From Alphaproteobacteria bacterium (GTDB lineage Bacteria; Pseudomonadota; Alphaproteobacteria; Ferrovibrionales; Ferrovibrionaceae), in the NCBI GenBank assembly GCA_026126215.1, contig JAHCJQ010000004.1, positions 43,094-107,093 of the forward strand: a stretch of DNA of 64,000 nucleotides. Reading direction: 5' to 3'. Of the stretch, positions 8,640-16,522 are shown piece by piece. The translations under genes were made by a program, and so were the position numbers. The notes under the pieces were generated by a model. That model saw only the letters and a program-made list of their open reading frames with translations. It had not been told where the DNA came from and did not search any database. How positions within the stretch are numbered: the first letter of the stretch is position 1; every line of letters starts with the position of its first letter.

Positions 8640-9992
8640 TCAGGCCACCACCCGCGGCACGGCGCGCAGCGGCGAGCGCTTCACGGCCGGCAAGTGGAGC
8701 TGGAACTCCGTGAAGCGCCCGTATTCGGAGCGGCAGAAGATCTCGCCCGAGAAGCCCTCCACCACCGCCTTGCAGAACGCAAGGCCACCGGAGGAAGCAA
8801 TCGTCGGATCTACGTAACTGCTGGCACCCTCGAAGATCGCCGAAGTCTGCGCCGCCGGAATCCCGAAACCCGTTTCGCGTATGAATAGATAGTTCTCCTC
8901 CGCGCCGGTGCCGATGCGGATGCTGATTTCGCCCTTGCCGGCGCGTGTCACGCTGTAGAGCGAATTCTTGATCAGCATCATCAGAACGCGGATCATCAGG
9001 CTATCGTTGCCGAGGAAGCTGAAATCGCCGTCGCGCTTCCAGACGATGCGCTGGCGCTCACGGTCGCTGCGGAAAGGATAGGTCTGCAAGGCCGCATCGA
9101 CGCAGTCGGCGATCGAGCGGACGTTGAACGTATTGGGGTCGATGGTCACATTACGCGCATCGGCCGACGCCATCTCGAAGAGCGTGTTGACATGCTCCGC
9201 TTCCAGGCGAATACGCTCGACGACGCCTTCGAGCGCCACCAGTTCGCGCCGTTCGATGTTGGGTACCGGCAGGTTGCTATTGCGCGCGATCTGGTAGGCG
9301 CGGAGCAGGTCCGGCATGAACTTGGCAAGTCCGAGCATGCCGGCGCGCATGCCGTTGAGCGAGGGCCTCAGCTCGCGCGCGAGGTTCTGCCCGAATTCGT
9401 GCGCGGCGCGATGGCGTTCGCGTCGCAGCAGTTCGGACTTGTAGTTGAAGATGCTGCCGGCAATGAGCGCGAAGATGAAGATCGGCAGATACTCGCCATA
9501 ACGGGCCAGCAGTTCCAGATTGCCGACACCGTTGTAGTAGGCAAAAGTCGCGGCGACGACCGTGCCGGCGGTGAAGAGAAGGAGCGAACTCAGCCAATCC
9601 ACCAGCATGACCAACAGCACGACGCTGATCAGGTTCGAGAGCAGCCAGATCACGGAAAATTCGTTCCGGATCAGCATGTAGTTGAAGAAGAAGGGCAGGC
9701 AGAAAAAGACGGAAAAGAACCAGTAGGCCGGAAAGAGGCCGCGCAGCTCGCGCGGCCAGCGGCTGTTCAGGGCCAGACCGAGACAGAGGATGGCGCCGGC
9801 CATGCGCAGGGAGAGGTTCTCGTAAGACTGCGGGACCAGCGCATACCATACGAAGTAGTAGAGTGGAAATCCGATGAAGCCGACCCAGCCGATGGCGCCG
9901 ATATTGGGGCGTGCCTGTTCCAGCGATCGCGCGGCCAGGTCCCTGTACGCGCTCGCCCATTGCAGGGGCGATATGAGCTCGCGCTGGAACAT
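8640..9992 (-). CDS. cqsS: CqsS-like autoinducer receptor with degenerate kinase domain
   Basis: Membrane receptor, 450 aa. The first 190 residues form about six membrane helices closely resembling Vibrio CqsS (IGWVGFIGFPLYYF at 34, PQSYENLSLR at 54, FCLPFFF at 97). Residues aligned with CqsS ligand contacts W104, S107, F160 and F162 are W116, S119, F172 and F174; the position of V. cholerae C170 is F182. The kinase core is damaged. The H-box reads FGQNLARELRPSL, so the expected His is Arg206. The N-box Asn343 remains (LIKNSLY), G1 is ETGFG (Asp to Glu373) and G2 is reduced to SSGGLAF. No receiver domain follows, unlike the hybrid CqsS of Vibrio. It may signal without autophosphorylation or as a dimer partner. 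Confidence 0.8.
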   Translation of the reverse strand: MFQRELISPLQWASAYRDLAARSLEQARPNIGAIGWVGFIGFPLYYFVWYALVPQSYENLSLRMAGAILCLGLALNSRWPRELRGLFPAYWFFSVFFCLPFFFNYMLIRNEFSVIWLLSNLISVVLLVMLVDWLSSLLLFTAGTVVAATFAYYNGVGNLELLARYGEYLPIFIFALIAGSIFNYKSELLRRERHRAAHEFGQNLARELRPSLNGMRAGMLGLAKFMPDLLRAYQIARNSNLPVPNIERRELVALEGVVERIRLEAEHVNTLFEMASADARNVTIDPNTFNVRSIADCVDAALQTYPFRSDRERQRIVWKRDGDFSFLGNDSLMIRVLMMLIKNSLYSVTRAGKGEISIRIGTGAEENYLFIRETGFGIPAAQTSAIFEGASSYVDPTIASSGGLAFCKAVVEGFSGEIFCRSEYGRFTEFQLHLPAVKRSPLRAVPRVVA

Positions 9993-10020
9993 TGCTCTGC
10001 CTTGCGCCGTTCCCTCCGAC

Positions 10021-10254
10021 CTAGCGCCCTGCGACGCGACGCGCGAGCGGGACCACGTTGGCGGACCGCGGTTCTGCCGGCGCCGGTTCGCACACCGCCT
10101 CGAAATCCTGGTTCTCGATCAGCTCGGCCAAGCGCTCGAGCCGCGACCAGGTGGCGCGCAGCTCGCGTGCGACACCATCGTCCCACAGATCGACGGAGCG
10201 CAGGATCTCTGCCGCCTGCCGCAGGTCGCGAACCGCATTGTGACTGATCATCAT
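10021..10254 (-). CDS. 77-aa hypothetical protein heading the cqsS-like operon
   Basis: Small soluble protein of unknown function. The N-terminal 50 residues look helical (RDLRQAAEILRSVDLWDD, RLERLAELIE), followed by a Pro/Ala-rich tail ending in basic residues. It starts at one of two adjacent ATGs behind AGGGGG and ends 28 bases before the receptor start, so the two are probably co-transcribed. I recognise no family. It could be an accessory or signalling adaptor for the receptor, but only position suggests this. Confidence 0.6.
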   Translation of the reverse strand: MMISHNAVRDLRQAAEILRSVDLWDDGVARELRATWSRLERLAELIENQDFEAVCEPAPAEPRSANVVPLARRVAGR

Positions 10255-10566
10255 GGCCCCCTATATCGCATCGGCCTGGAGAGTGCCGCGTCATCCCGGC
10301 ATCGGACTGGCTCTCCGCCCGATGGAGGCATCTTTGTCAGCAAGAAGTTAACAATCCTTCAAATTTCTTAGTTAATTCGCGCCAGATTTAGGCGATTCGT
10401 CCGGCATGCAAAGTCATTTTATGGTTAATGCCGCGCATTTTCGGGGCAGAACGGGGCTCGTGCATTAGGATTGGTTGCCAATCTCTTCATGAATTCGGCA
10501 CAAGGCAGGCGCCGCTTCCGGGAAATGCGATCATCTTCCCCGGTTACGATTTCGCGCCTTCCGCCT
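10255..10566. other. 312-base intergenic region upstream of the cqsS-like operon
   Basis: No gene is seen. The stretch separates the end of the DUF2842 gene from the start of the 77-aa gene, both on the minus strand. It should hold the promoter of the receptor operon. A short AT-rich core around 10335-10380 contains GTTAAC and TTAGTTAATT, but no clear consensus promoter could be fixed by eye. Confidence 0.5.
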
Positions 10567-10773
10567 TCAGTGATCCTGGGCTTGCATCCAGCGCACGAGC
10601 GGCACGGCCGGCAGCAGCCAGAGCAGCCCGGCAAGCGGATAGAAAATCAGCTCGGCGAGCCAGTGATCGGGCAACGCCCTGACAGCGATCGTCACCATGA
10701 ATGCGGCATAGAGCAGCAGGCCGGCAAGCAATCCGGCAAGACCGAGGAACTTGCGGCCGCGCGGTCCGATCAT
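10567..10773 (-). CDS. DUF2842 family small membrane protein
   Basis: 68-aa protein with two membrane helices: GLAGLLAGLLLYAAFMVTIA at about 11-30 and LIFYPLAGLLWLLPAVPLV at about 42-60, joined by a short LPDHWLAE loop and ending WMQAQDH. The pattern matches DUF2842, a family I know from alphaproteobacteria, of unknown function. Its ATG overlaps the stop of the upstream 76-aa gene (ATGA), so it is the last gene of the cox-maturation operon. Confidence 0.8.
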   Translation of the reverse strand: MIGPRGRKFLGLAGLLAGLLLYAAFMVTIAVRALPDHWLAELIFYPLAGLLWLLPAVPLVRWMQAQDH

Positions 10774-11000
10774 GCCTCGCTTTCGCCAAGAGCGATGGTG
10801 GCGCGCTTGCCGGCGATACGCACGTCGATGACCGGCTTCCCGTCCACAGTGCGCTTGAAGTTCACCACGACCATGTTGTTTTCGAAGGCATTGACCACGT
10901 CCGCCTCTTCCATGCGCAGGGCGCCGGCGATGGCTTTCACCAGGGCGTTCATCTCATCGAAGAGCTCGGGCTTGGGGCTTCGTGATTTCATGCGTCTCAT
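10770..11000 (-). CDS. 76-aa conserved-looking hypothetical protein
   Basis: Small soluble protein, probably alpha plus beta: a helix rich in Ala and Leu (FDEMNALVKAIAGAL) and then alternating strands (VVVNFKRTVDGKPVIDVRIAGKRATIAL). Family not recognised. The start at 11000 overlaps the SufU-like stop by four bases and its stop overlaps the DUF2842 start in the same way, so it is translated as part of the operon. An ATG at 10991 is also possible. Confidence 0.65.
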   Translation of the reverse strand: MRRMKSRSPKPELFDEMNALVKAIAGALRMEEADVVNAFENNMVVVNFKRTVDGKPVIDVRIAGKRATIALGESEA

Positions 11001-11431
11001 TCCTTCCTTGCAGCCTTCTCCAGCGCCTCGGTAAGGGCACGGAATGGCAGCAGCACGCAGGCATGACGGCTGCGGATGCGGGCCGCCGGTTTCAGGGACT
11101 CGATGCCGCTCCAGCCCGGCGGGAGTTCGGTGGCATCAGGCTGTCGCAGCATGGCGGCCACGCTAGCCGCGGCTTCGTGCAATTCGGCCACCGTCCTTCC
11201 GGGCGCATGGCGGCCGAGGAGGCTTGCCGATGCCTGGCAGAGCAGGCACGCCTTCACCTCGTGGCCGATGGCGCTTATCTTGCCGTCCGTCACTTCGAGA
11301 TCGAGCGTGACACGATCGCCGCATAGCGGGTTGTCGGCGGTCACGCTGGCGGTTGGCGAGGTGAGCCGGCCATGGCCATGCGCATCGCCGGCCAGGCGCA
11401 GGAGATCCATCTGATAGATGTCGTCGCTCAT
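10997..11431 (-). CDS. SufU/IscU-like Fe-S scaffold or sulfur-acceptor protein
   Basis: NifU-N type protein of 144 aa. The SufU/IscU ligand set is visible: Cys37 and Asp39 in NPLCGD, Cys62 in ACLLCQASAS and Cys125 in RHACVLLPF. The start overlaps the sufS stop (ATGA), so scaffold and desulfurase are made together. In Gram-positives SufU accepts sulfur from SufS. Here no SufBCD genes accompany the pair, and the neighbours upstream are molybdenum-enzyme maturation genes. A role in passing sulfur for the Mo=S ligand is therefore possible alongside ordinary Fe-S assembly (for the CoxS 2Fe-2S centres). The latter two ideas are inference. Confidence 0.82.
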   Translation of the reverse strand: MSDDIYQMDLLRLAGDAHGHGRLTSPTASVTADNPLCGDRVTLDLEVTDGKISAIGHEVKACLLCQASASLLGRHAPGRTVAELHEAAASVAAMLRQPDATELPPGWSGIESLKPAARIRSRHACVLLPFRALTEALEKAARKE

Positions 11432-12654
11432 CGGCCGAGCCTCGCCATGGCATCTTCGAGCCCCGTCAGCAGGGCATCGATATCGTCCGTGTCGTTGTAG
11501 CAGGCAAGGCTGGCCCTTGTCGTGCCAGCCACGCCGAAGGCATCCATCAGCGGCTGGGCGCAATGATGCCCGCCGCGCAGCGCGACGCCGTGCCGATCGA
11601 GGATCTGGCAGACATCGTGCGGATGCGCGCCATCGATGGCAAACGATACCACCGGATAACGCGCCTGAAGACCTTGCGGGCCGATCACGCGCAGCCTGCG
11701 AAAGCGGGCAAGTCCTTCGAGCAGCCGGCCGGTGAGGCGCGCGAGATGCGCATGCACGGCTTCCTGGTCGAGACCGGCGATCCAATTCGCCGCCGCGGCA
11801 AGGCCCACCGCCTGGGCGATGGGCGGGGTGCCAGCCTCGAAGCGGCGCGGCACTTCGGCATAGCTCGTCCGCTCGATCGTGACCCGCTCGATCATCTCGC
11901 CACCGCCGAGGAAGGGGGGCATGGTCTCGAGCAGCTCCTTCCTTCCCCACAGCACGCCAACGCCGTTAGGGCCGAACATCTTGTGTCCGGAGAAGGCATA
12001 GAAATCGATGCCCAGGCCGCGTACATCGAGCGGGCCATGCGGCGCGCGCTGCGCCCCGTCCAGAAAGACCCGCGCCCCCACCACGCGTGCTGCCGCCACC
12101 ACCCGCGCCACGTCCGTCTCGGCACCGGTGACGTTCGAGACGTGGGTCAGGGCCATTAGGCGCGTGCGCTTTCCGAGAAGGCTCTCCATCCGGTCGAGGT
12201 CGAGGCGGCCTTCCGACGTGACCGGAATGGCCTTGAGCACGATGCCCCTTCGCTCGCGCAGCATCTGCCAGGGAACGATGTTGCTGTGATGTTCAAGCAC
12301 CGAGATGAGGACCTCGTCCCCGGGATCGAGCCGCGAGCCGAAGCTGTGCGCCAGCAGGTTGATGGCGGCGGTGCAGCCGGAGGTGAGGATGATTTCGTCC
12401 GCATCTGCGGCGTTGAGATACGTCGCAAGCGTGTTTCTTGCCGCCTCGTAGGCCTCTGTCGCCGCTTCCGCCAGGTAATGGACGCTGCGCTTGACGTTGG
12501 CCCGCGCCCCGGTCTCATGGCGCAGGATGGCATCCAGCACCGCGCGCGGCACCTGCGCGGTGGCGCCGTTGTCGAGATAGTGCAGGGGCTGGCCATGCGG
12601 GCGCAGCGCCAGGATCGGGAACTCCGTGCGCAGGGCGGCGGGGTCGAAGTTCAT
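11428..12654 (-). CDS. sufS: cysteine desulfurase, SufS type
   Basis: PLP-dependent class V aminotransferase of 408 aa that removes sulfur from cysteine as an enzyme-bound persulfide. The PLP lysine is K225 in FSGHKMFGP, the catalytic cysteine is C365 in RGGHHCAQP, and TSGCTAAINLLA near 91 contacts the cofactor. The short active-site loop is that of the SufS/CsdA group. It is translationally coupled on both sides: it overlaps the MocA-type gene by four bases upstream and the SufU-like gene by four bases downstream. In Rhodobacter a NifS-type desulfurase feeds sulfur to XdhC-bound cofactor, and this linkage suggests an equivalent role here. Confidence 0.9.
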   Translation of the reverse strand: MNFDPAALRTEFPILALRPHGQPLHYLDNGATAQVPRAVLDAILRHETGARANVKRSVHYLAEAATEAYEAARNTLATYLNAADADEIILTSGCTAAINLLAHSFGSRLDPGDEVLISVLEHHSNIVPWQMLRERRGIVLKAIPVTSEGRLDLDRMESLLGKRTRLMALTHVSNVTGAETDVARVVAAARVVGARVFLDGAQRAPHGPLDVRGLGIDFYAFSGHKMFGPNGVGVLWGRKELLETMPPFLGGGEMIERVTIERTSYAEVPRRFEAGTPPIAQAVGLAAAANWIAGLDQEAVHAHLARLTGRLLEGLARFRRLRVIGPQGLQARYPVVSFAIDGAHPHDVCQILDRHGVALRGGHHCAQPLMDAFGVAGTTRASLACYNDTDDIDALLTGLEDAMARLGR

Positions 12655-14279
12655 GCCGTGACCCCGGCGGCGCGCAGTGAGGCAAGGGCTTCCGGCGTAT
12701 CCACGTCCACCAGAACACCGTTATCGTCCATGGCGACCTCGCAGACCAGTTCGCCATGCCGGCCAATCAGGTGCCGGGCGCCGGTATCGCCCGCGACGTC
12801 GCGCATCTCGGGCAGGAACATCGCGGCGAAGAGCACGGGGTTGCCACGCTTGCCGTTCCAGGTCGGCACGCAGATGGCACGGCCCTCGGTCGGATTGAAG
12901 GCGGCGATGAGACGGTCGATATGCCGCGCGGTGACGCGGGGCATGTCGCCCAGGCAGATCATCACGCCGTCGCAATCCGGCGGGATGGCGGAGAGGCCGC
13001 GCCGCAGCGAGGAGCTGAGCCCTTGCGCGAAATCCTGGTTGTGGATCAGGGCGACGGGCCGGCCGCGCAGCAGCGAGCGCACCTCGTCCGCCTGATTGCC
13101 GGTCACGACCACCACCGGGCGGGCCTGCGATTGCAGCACGGCATCGACGACGCGGCGGATCATAGGCTGGCCGTCGAGCTGCTCCAGCAGCTTGTTCGTG
13201 CCCATGCGCCGCGACTGACCCGCGGCGAGCACGATCGCGGCGATGCGCGGGGCGCGTGGCGCAACGGCTTCACCGCCCTGTTCGCGCGGCTGCGGCCGGG
13301 TGGCGATCTCCTTGAGCAGGCCGCCAACGCCCATGCGCTGGATGTCGGTGCGGCCGACCGCGATGCCTGCCAGCATGCGTTGCAGAACCCAGTCGAAACC
13401 GTTGAGCTTGGGGGAGCGGGCGCAGCCGGGCACGCCGATGACCCGCCGCCCGCCGATGCGGCCGAGCAGGAGCAGGTTGCCCGGATCTACCGGCATGCCG
13501 AAATGCTCGACCTCGCCGCCGGCGGCCTCGATGCCGGCCGGGATCACGTCGCGACGGTCGACGATGGCCGATGCGCCGAAGACCAGCAGCGGCTCGCAAT
13601 CCTCACGCGCGAGCGCCCCGAGCGCCCGGCCGACCGCCTCCGTCTCATGCCCGGTGATCTTGACCGCGGCGAGCTGGCTGCCCAGTTCCTCGACCCGCTG
13701 GCGGACAGAACCGGCCGTCTTCTCCACCACGCTGTCCTTGGTCTGGGGCAGGCGCGTGGCCAGCAGTCCGACACGGTGCGGCCGGAACGAAGCGACCGAT
13801 ACCAGTGGGCCGCCCTCACGCGCTATCGCACTGCATTCCGCGACGGCTTTCTCCGGCGCGGCGAACGGGATCACCTTGACGGTCGCCAGCATCTGGCCGG
13901 GCTCGACCGCCTCGAACGGCGCCACGGTGGCGATGGTGAGCGCCTCATGCACGAGATTGAGACGGTCGACGCGCGCGGCATCGAGAAGCGCGATTCCATG
14001 CGCTTCCGCATAGAGATTGGCGCGGCCCGTGAAAGGCGCGTTGCGCCGCGTGCCGGGACCCGAAGCGGCGGCGGCGACGAGATCGGCCGCCTGATCCTCC
14101 GGCACATCGCCGGCTTCCAGGCGTGCGGCGACGACATTGCGCAGGCCGGCCTCCGCAAGCCGCGCCAGGTCGCCGGCGCCGAGGCGATGCCCCTTCTTCA
14201 GGCGGAGACCGCCCGCGGAGAGGCTGTGCGCCAGGATGGCGCCCTCCGCCTCGTCGAGTGAGAGGGGACCGAAGCGCAT
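12651..14279 (-). CDS. molybdopterin-binding / MocA-type cytidylyltransferase fusion
   Basis: Two-domain protein of 542 aa. Residues about 1-335 form a molybdopterin-binding (MoCF/MoeA-like) domain, with the nucleotide/pterin loop around FGASAIVDRRDV and GVPGCARSPKLNGFDW. Residues about 345-542 form an NTP-transferase of the MobA/MocA type with LAAGQSRRMGTNKLL and the CLGDMPR acidic motif. MocA adds CMP to molybdopterin, giving the MCD cofactor used by xanthine-oxidase-family enzymes such as the CoxL protein encoded 6 kb upstream in the same direction. It starts three bases after the XdhC-like gene and overlaps sufS by four, so it belongs to the cox-maturation operon. Confidence 0.88.
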   Translation of the reverse strand: MRFGPLSLDEAEGAILAHSLSAGGLRLKKGHRLGAGDLARLAEAGLRNVVAARLEAGDVPEDQAADLVAAAASGPGTRRNAPFTGRANLYAEAHGIALLDAARVDRLNLVHEALTIATVAPFEAVEPGQMLATVKVIPFAAPEKAVAECSAIAREGGPLVSVASFRPHRVGLLATRLPQTKDSVVEKTAGSVRQRVEELGSQLAAVKITGHETEAVGRALGALAREDCEPLLVFGASAIVDRRDVIPAGIEAAGGEVEHFGMPVDPGNLLLLGRIGGRRVIGVPGCARSPKLNGFDWVLQRMLAGIAVGRTDIQRMGVGGLLKEIATRPQPREQGGEAVAPRAPRIAAIVLAAGQSRRMGTNKLLEQLDGQPMIRRVVDAVLQSQARPVVVVTGNQADEVRSLLRGRPVALIHNQDFAQGLSSSLRRGLSAIPPDCDGVMICLGDMPRVTARHIDRLIAAFNPTEGRAICVPTWNGKRGNPVLFAAMFLPEMRDVAGDTGARHLIGRHGELVCEVAMDDNGVLVDVDTPEALASLRAAGVTA

Positions 14280-14282
14280 CTC

Positions 14283-14981
14283 TCAAGCCGCCCGCTTGCG
14301 CAGCCGTTCCGTCGCCTGCGCCAGGATGGAGACGGCAATCTCCGCCGGGGAACGTGCGCCGATATCAAGCCCGGCAGGCCCTTGGATACGGGAGAGTTCG
14401 TGTTCGGGAAAGCCGGCCGTGCGCAGCCGGTCGAGCCGCCTCGCATGGGTGCGGATCGAACCGAGGGCGCCGATATAGAAGGCATCGGAGCGCAGCGCGG
14501 CGGCCAGCGCCGGATCGTCGAGCTTCGGGTCGTGGGTGAGGGTCACCACCGCCGTCCGCAGGTCGGGCGCGAAAGCCGCCATGGCCTCATCCGGCCAGGC
14601 ATGGGAGAGATGCACGCCGGGAAAGCGTTCGCCGGTGGCGAAGGCACGGCGCGGATCGACGACGCTCACGTCGTAGCCCGCAAGTGCCGCCATGGGCGCG
14701 AGGGACTGGGAGATATGCACCGCGCCGATCACGATCATGCGCAGCGGCGGATTGAAGACATTGAGGAAGACCGGGCCTTCGGCCGTCTCGATGGTGGTGG
14801 AGCGATCGGCGAGGAGCGCGGCGCGCGCCGCCTCCGCGACCTGGTGCGGCCAGCCCCTGGCACCTTTCTTGCCCTGCAGGTAGAGGAGGGTCTCCGCACC
14901 GGTCCGCAGGTTCTTGGCAAGCACTACGGGAACCTTGGCGGTCCGGTCTGCCTGCAACTGTTCAAAGGTCGTGCTCTGCAT
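14283..14981 (-). CDS. XdhC-like protein, Rossmann (C-terminal) part
   Basis: 232-aa protein matching the XdhC C-terminal region. A short N-terminal portion (VLAKNLRTGAETLLY) precedes a Rossmann fold starting MIVIGAVHISQSLAPMA and ending in IGALGSIRTHARRLDRL and GLDIGARSPAEIAVSILAQ. XdhC binds the molybdenum cofactor, protects it during sulfuration and inserts it into the apo-hydroxylase. Here the function is split over two genes: this one and the 108-aa gene ending six bases upstream. The split arrangement is known in several cox-type clusters. It precedes the MocA-type gene by three bases. Confidence 0.85.
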   Translation of the reverse strand: MQSTTFEQLQADRTAKVPVVLAKNLRTGAETLLYLQGKKGARGWPHQVAEAARAALLADRSTTIETAEGPVFLNVFNPPLRMIVIGAVHISQSLAPMAALAGYDVSVVDPRRAFATGERFPGVHLSHAWPDEAMAAFAPDLRTAVVTLTHDPKLDDPALAAALRSDAFYIGALGSIRTHARRLDRLRTAGFPEHELSRIQGPAGLDIGARSPAEIAVSILAQATERLRKRAA

Positions 14982-14987
14982 GGCCGT

Positions 14988-15314
14988 TCAGTCGAGTCGC
15001 TCCACATAGACCTGGATTTTTCCGCCGCAGGCGAGGCCGACCTCCCAGGCCTGGTCGTCGGTCACGCCGAAATCGAGCATGCGCGGCTTGCCGTCGTGGA
15101 TCGTGTCGACAGCCTCCTGCACGACGGCGCCCTCAATGCAGCCGCCGGAGACCGAGCCGACGAAGGCGCCGTCCTCGGTGATGGCAAGCTGGCTGCCAAC
15201 CGGCCGGGGCGCCGAGCCCCAGGTGGTCACCACCGTGGCGATGGCGACGCCGCGCCCCTCGCGACGCCATTGGCCGGCCTGCTGCAACACGTCGGGATTC
15301 TGCGCGGATGTCAT
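14988..15314 (-). CDS. XdhC/CoxI-family protein, N-terminal domain only
   Basis: 108-aa stand-alone XdhC_CoxI domain. It has the family blocks ATVVTTWGSAPRPVGSQLA, SVSGGCIEGAVV and GLACGGKIQVYVE, the cysteines of which are conserved in XdhC and probably bind cofactor or sulfur. Its start overlaps the coxE stop (ATGA) and its stop is six bases from the larger XdhC-like gene, so the two halves are likely to work as a complex. Full-length XdhC combines both regions in one chain. Confidence 0.85.
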   Translation of the reverse strand: MTSAQNPDVLQQAGQWRREGRGVAIATVVTTWGSAPRPVGSQLAITEDGAFVGSVSGGCIEGAVVQEAVDTIHDGKPRMLDFGVTDDQAWEVGLACGGKIQVYVERLD

Positions 15315-16522
15315 GCTGCTTTCTCCCTCACGGACAGGTCGCGTCGGGGGGCCGGTCTGCCCAGGGCGGCCGCAAGATCCTCAAGACTTTCCAGGTTGTG
15401 CACCGGCCTGAATTCGTCCACATGGGGCAATATAGTGCGGATTCCGATGGATTTCGGCTCGAAGCCCTCATAGCGCAGCAACGGGTTCAGCCAGACCAGC
15501 CGCCGGCAGGACATGCGCAGCCGCTCGATCTCGTGTTCGAGCCCGGCGCCGGCATCGCGGTCCAGCCCGTCGGAGATGAACAGCACGATGGCCCCCTGGC
15601 CCAGCACCCGGCGCGACCAGTCGCGGTTGAACGCGTGGAGCGTAGCGCCGATCCGGGTGCCGCCCGACCAGTCCTGCACCACGGCGCCGATCTTCTGCAT
15701 CGCCATGTCGATGTCGCGGAAGCGGAGCTGGCGCGTGACGTTGGTCAGGCGGGTGCCGAACAGGAACGTATGCACCCGGTCGCGGTCGTTGGTGATGGCA
15801 TGCAGGAAATGCAGGAACACGCGGGAATAGCGGCTCATGGAGCCGGAAATGTCGCAGAGCACGACGAGCGGCGGATGCCGCGTCGCCGCCTCCCGGTGCT
15901 TCAGCGGAATGTGTCCCCCGCCCGAACGCAGCGCCGCGCGCAGGGTCGCGCGCATGTCGGCGCGCCGTCCGCGCGGGTCGGGATGGAAGCGGCGCGTCGG
16001 GACCTCGACGATGGGCAGGCGCATCTGCGCGATGAGGCGCCGGGCCCGTCGCAGTTCTTCGGCGCTCATCGTCTCGAAATCCATCTTCTGCAGCAGCTCG
16101 CGGTCCGAGTAGGTGAGGGTGGCATCGATTTCCAGTTCCTCCTCCTGGCGACCGGCGCCTTTCGGATCGGCCGCGCCGAGACCGGGAAAGAACGCGTCCG
16201 CGAGCCGGCGGTTCTGCCGGCGCGAATCCATCTCGCCGCCCGGATCGATGGTGGGAAGCAGCAGGCCCATCATCTTTTCCAGAAGCTGCGGGTTGCGCCA
16301 GAAGATGTGGAAAGCCTGGTCGAACAGCTCCTTCTGGTCCTGCCGGTTGACCAGCACCGAATGAAGGGTCCAGTAGAGGTCGTCGCGCCGGCCGATTCCG
16401 GCCACCTCCACCGCCCGCACTGCATCGATGATCCGCCCCGGGCCGATCGGCAAGCCGGCGGCACGCAGCACGCGGCCGAAATACATGATGTTCTCGACCA
16501 GGCGGGCGGGGTCGTCGCTCAT
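15311..16522 (-). CDS. coxE: CoxE-like VWA-domain protein
   Basis: 403-aa VWA/CoxE protein. The C-terminal half holds a von Willebrand A fold with the MIDAS motif DISGSMSRYS and the follow-up WSGGTRIGATL and FISDGLDRD. The N-terminal half is the usual CoxE helical region. In Oligotropha, CoxD (AAA+ ATPase) and CoxE together mature the Cu-Mo-S centre of CO dehydrogenase; homologues near form II enzymes are thought to assist Mo-centre assembly. ATG at 16522 overlaps the coxD stop by four bases. A longer frame reaching 17191 is an antisense-free but unrelated extension through coxD and was not used. Confidence 0.9.
   Translation of the reverse strand: MSDDPARLVENIMYFGRVLRAAGLPIGPGRIIDAVRAVEVAGIGRRDDLYWTLHSVLVNRQDQKELFDQAFHIFWRNPQLLEKMMGLLLPTIDPGGEMDSRRQNRRLADAFFPGLGAADPKGAGRQEEELEIDATLTYSDRELLQKMDFETMSAEELRRARRLIAQMRLPIVEVPTRRFHPDPRGRRADMRATLRAALRSGGGHIPLKHREAATRHPPLVVLCDISGSMSRYSRVFLHFLHAITNDRDRVHTFLFGTRLTNVTRQLRFRDIDMAMQKIGAVVQDWSGGTRIGATLHAFNRDWSRRVLGQGAIVLFISDGLDRDAGAGLEHEIERLRMSCRRLVWLNPLLRYEGFEPKSIGIRTILPHVDEFRPVHNLESLEDLAAALGRPAPRRDLSVREKAA

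Noticed and set aside
9192..10247. Plus-strand open frame of about 350 codons opposite the CqsS-like receptor
   Set aside because: No domain wording; rich in His, Gln and Arg as expected for antisense of membrane-protein codons. The receptor frame has clear CqsS similarity.
12756..14261. 500-codon plus-strand frame opposite the MocA-type gene
   Set aside because: Antisense artefact of high GC; the minus-strand protein has catalytic motifs on both domains.
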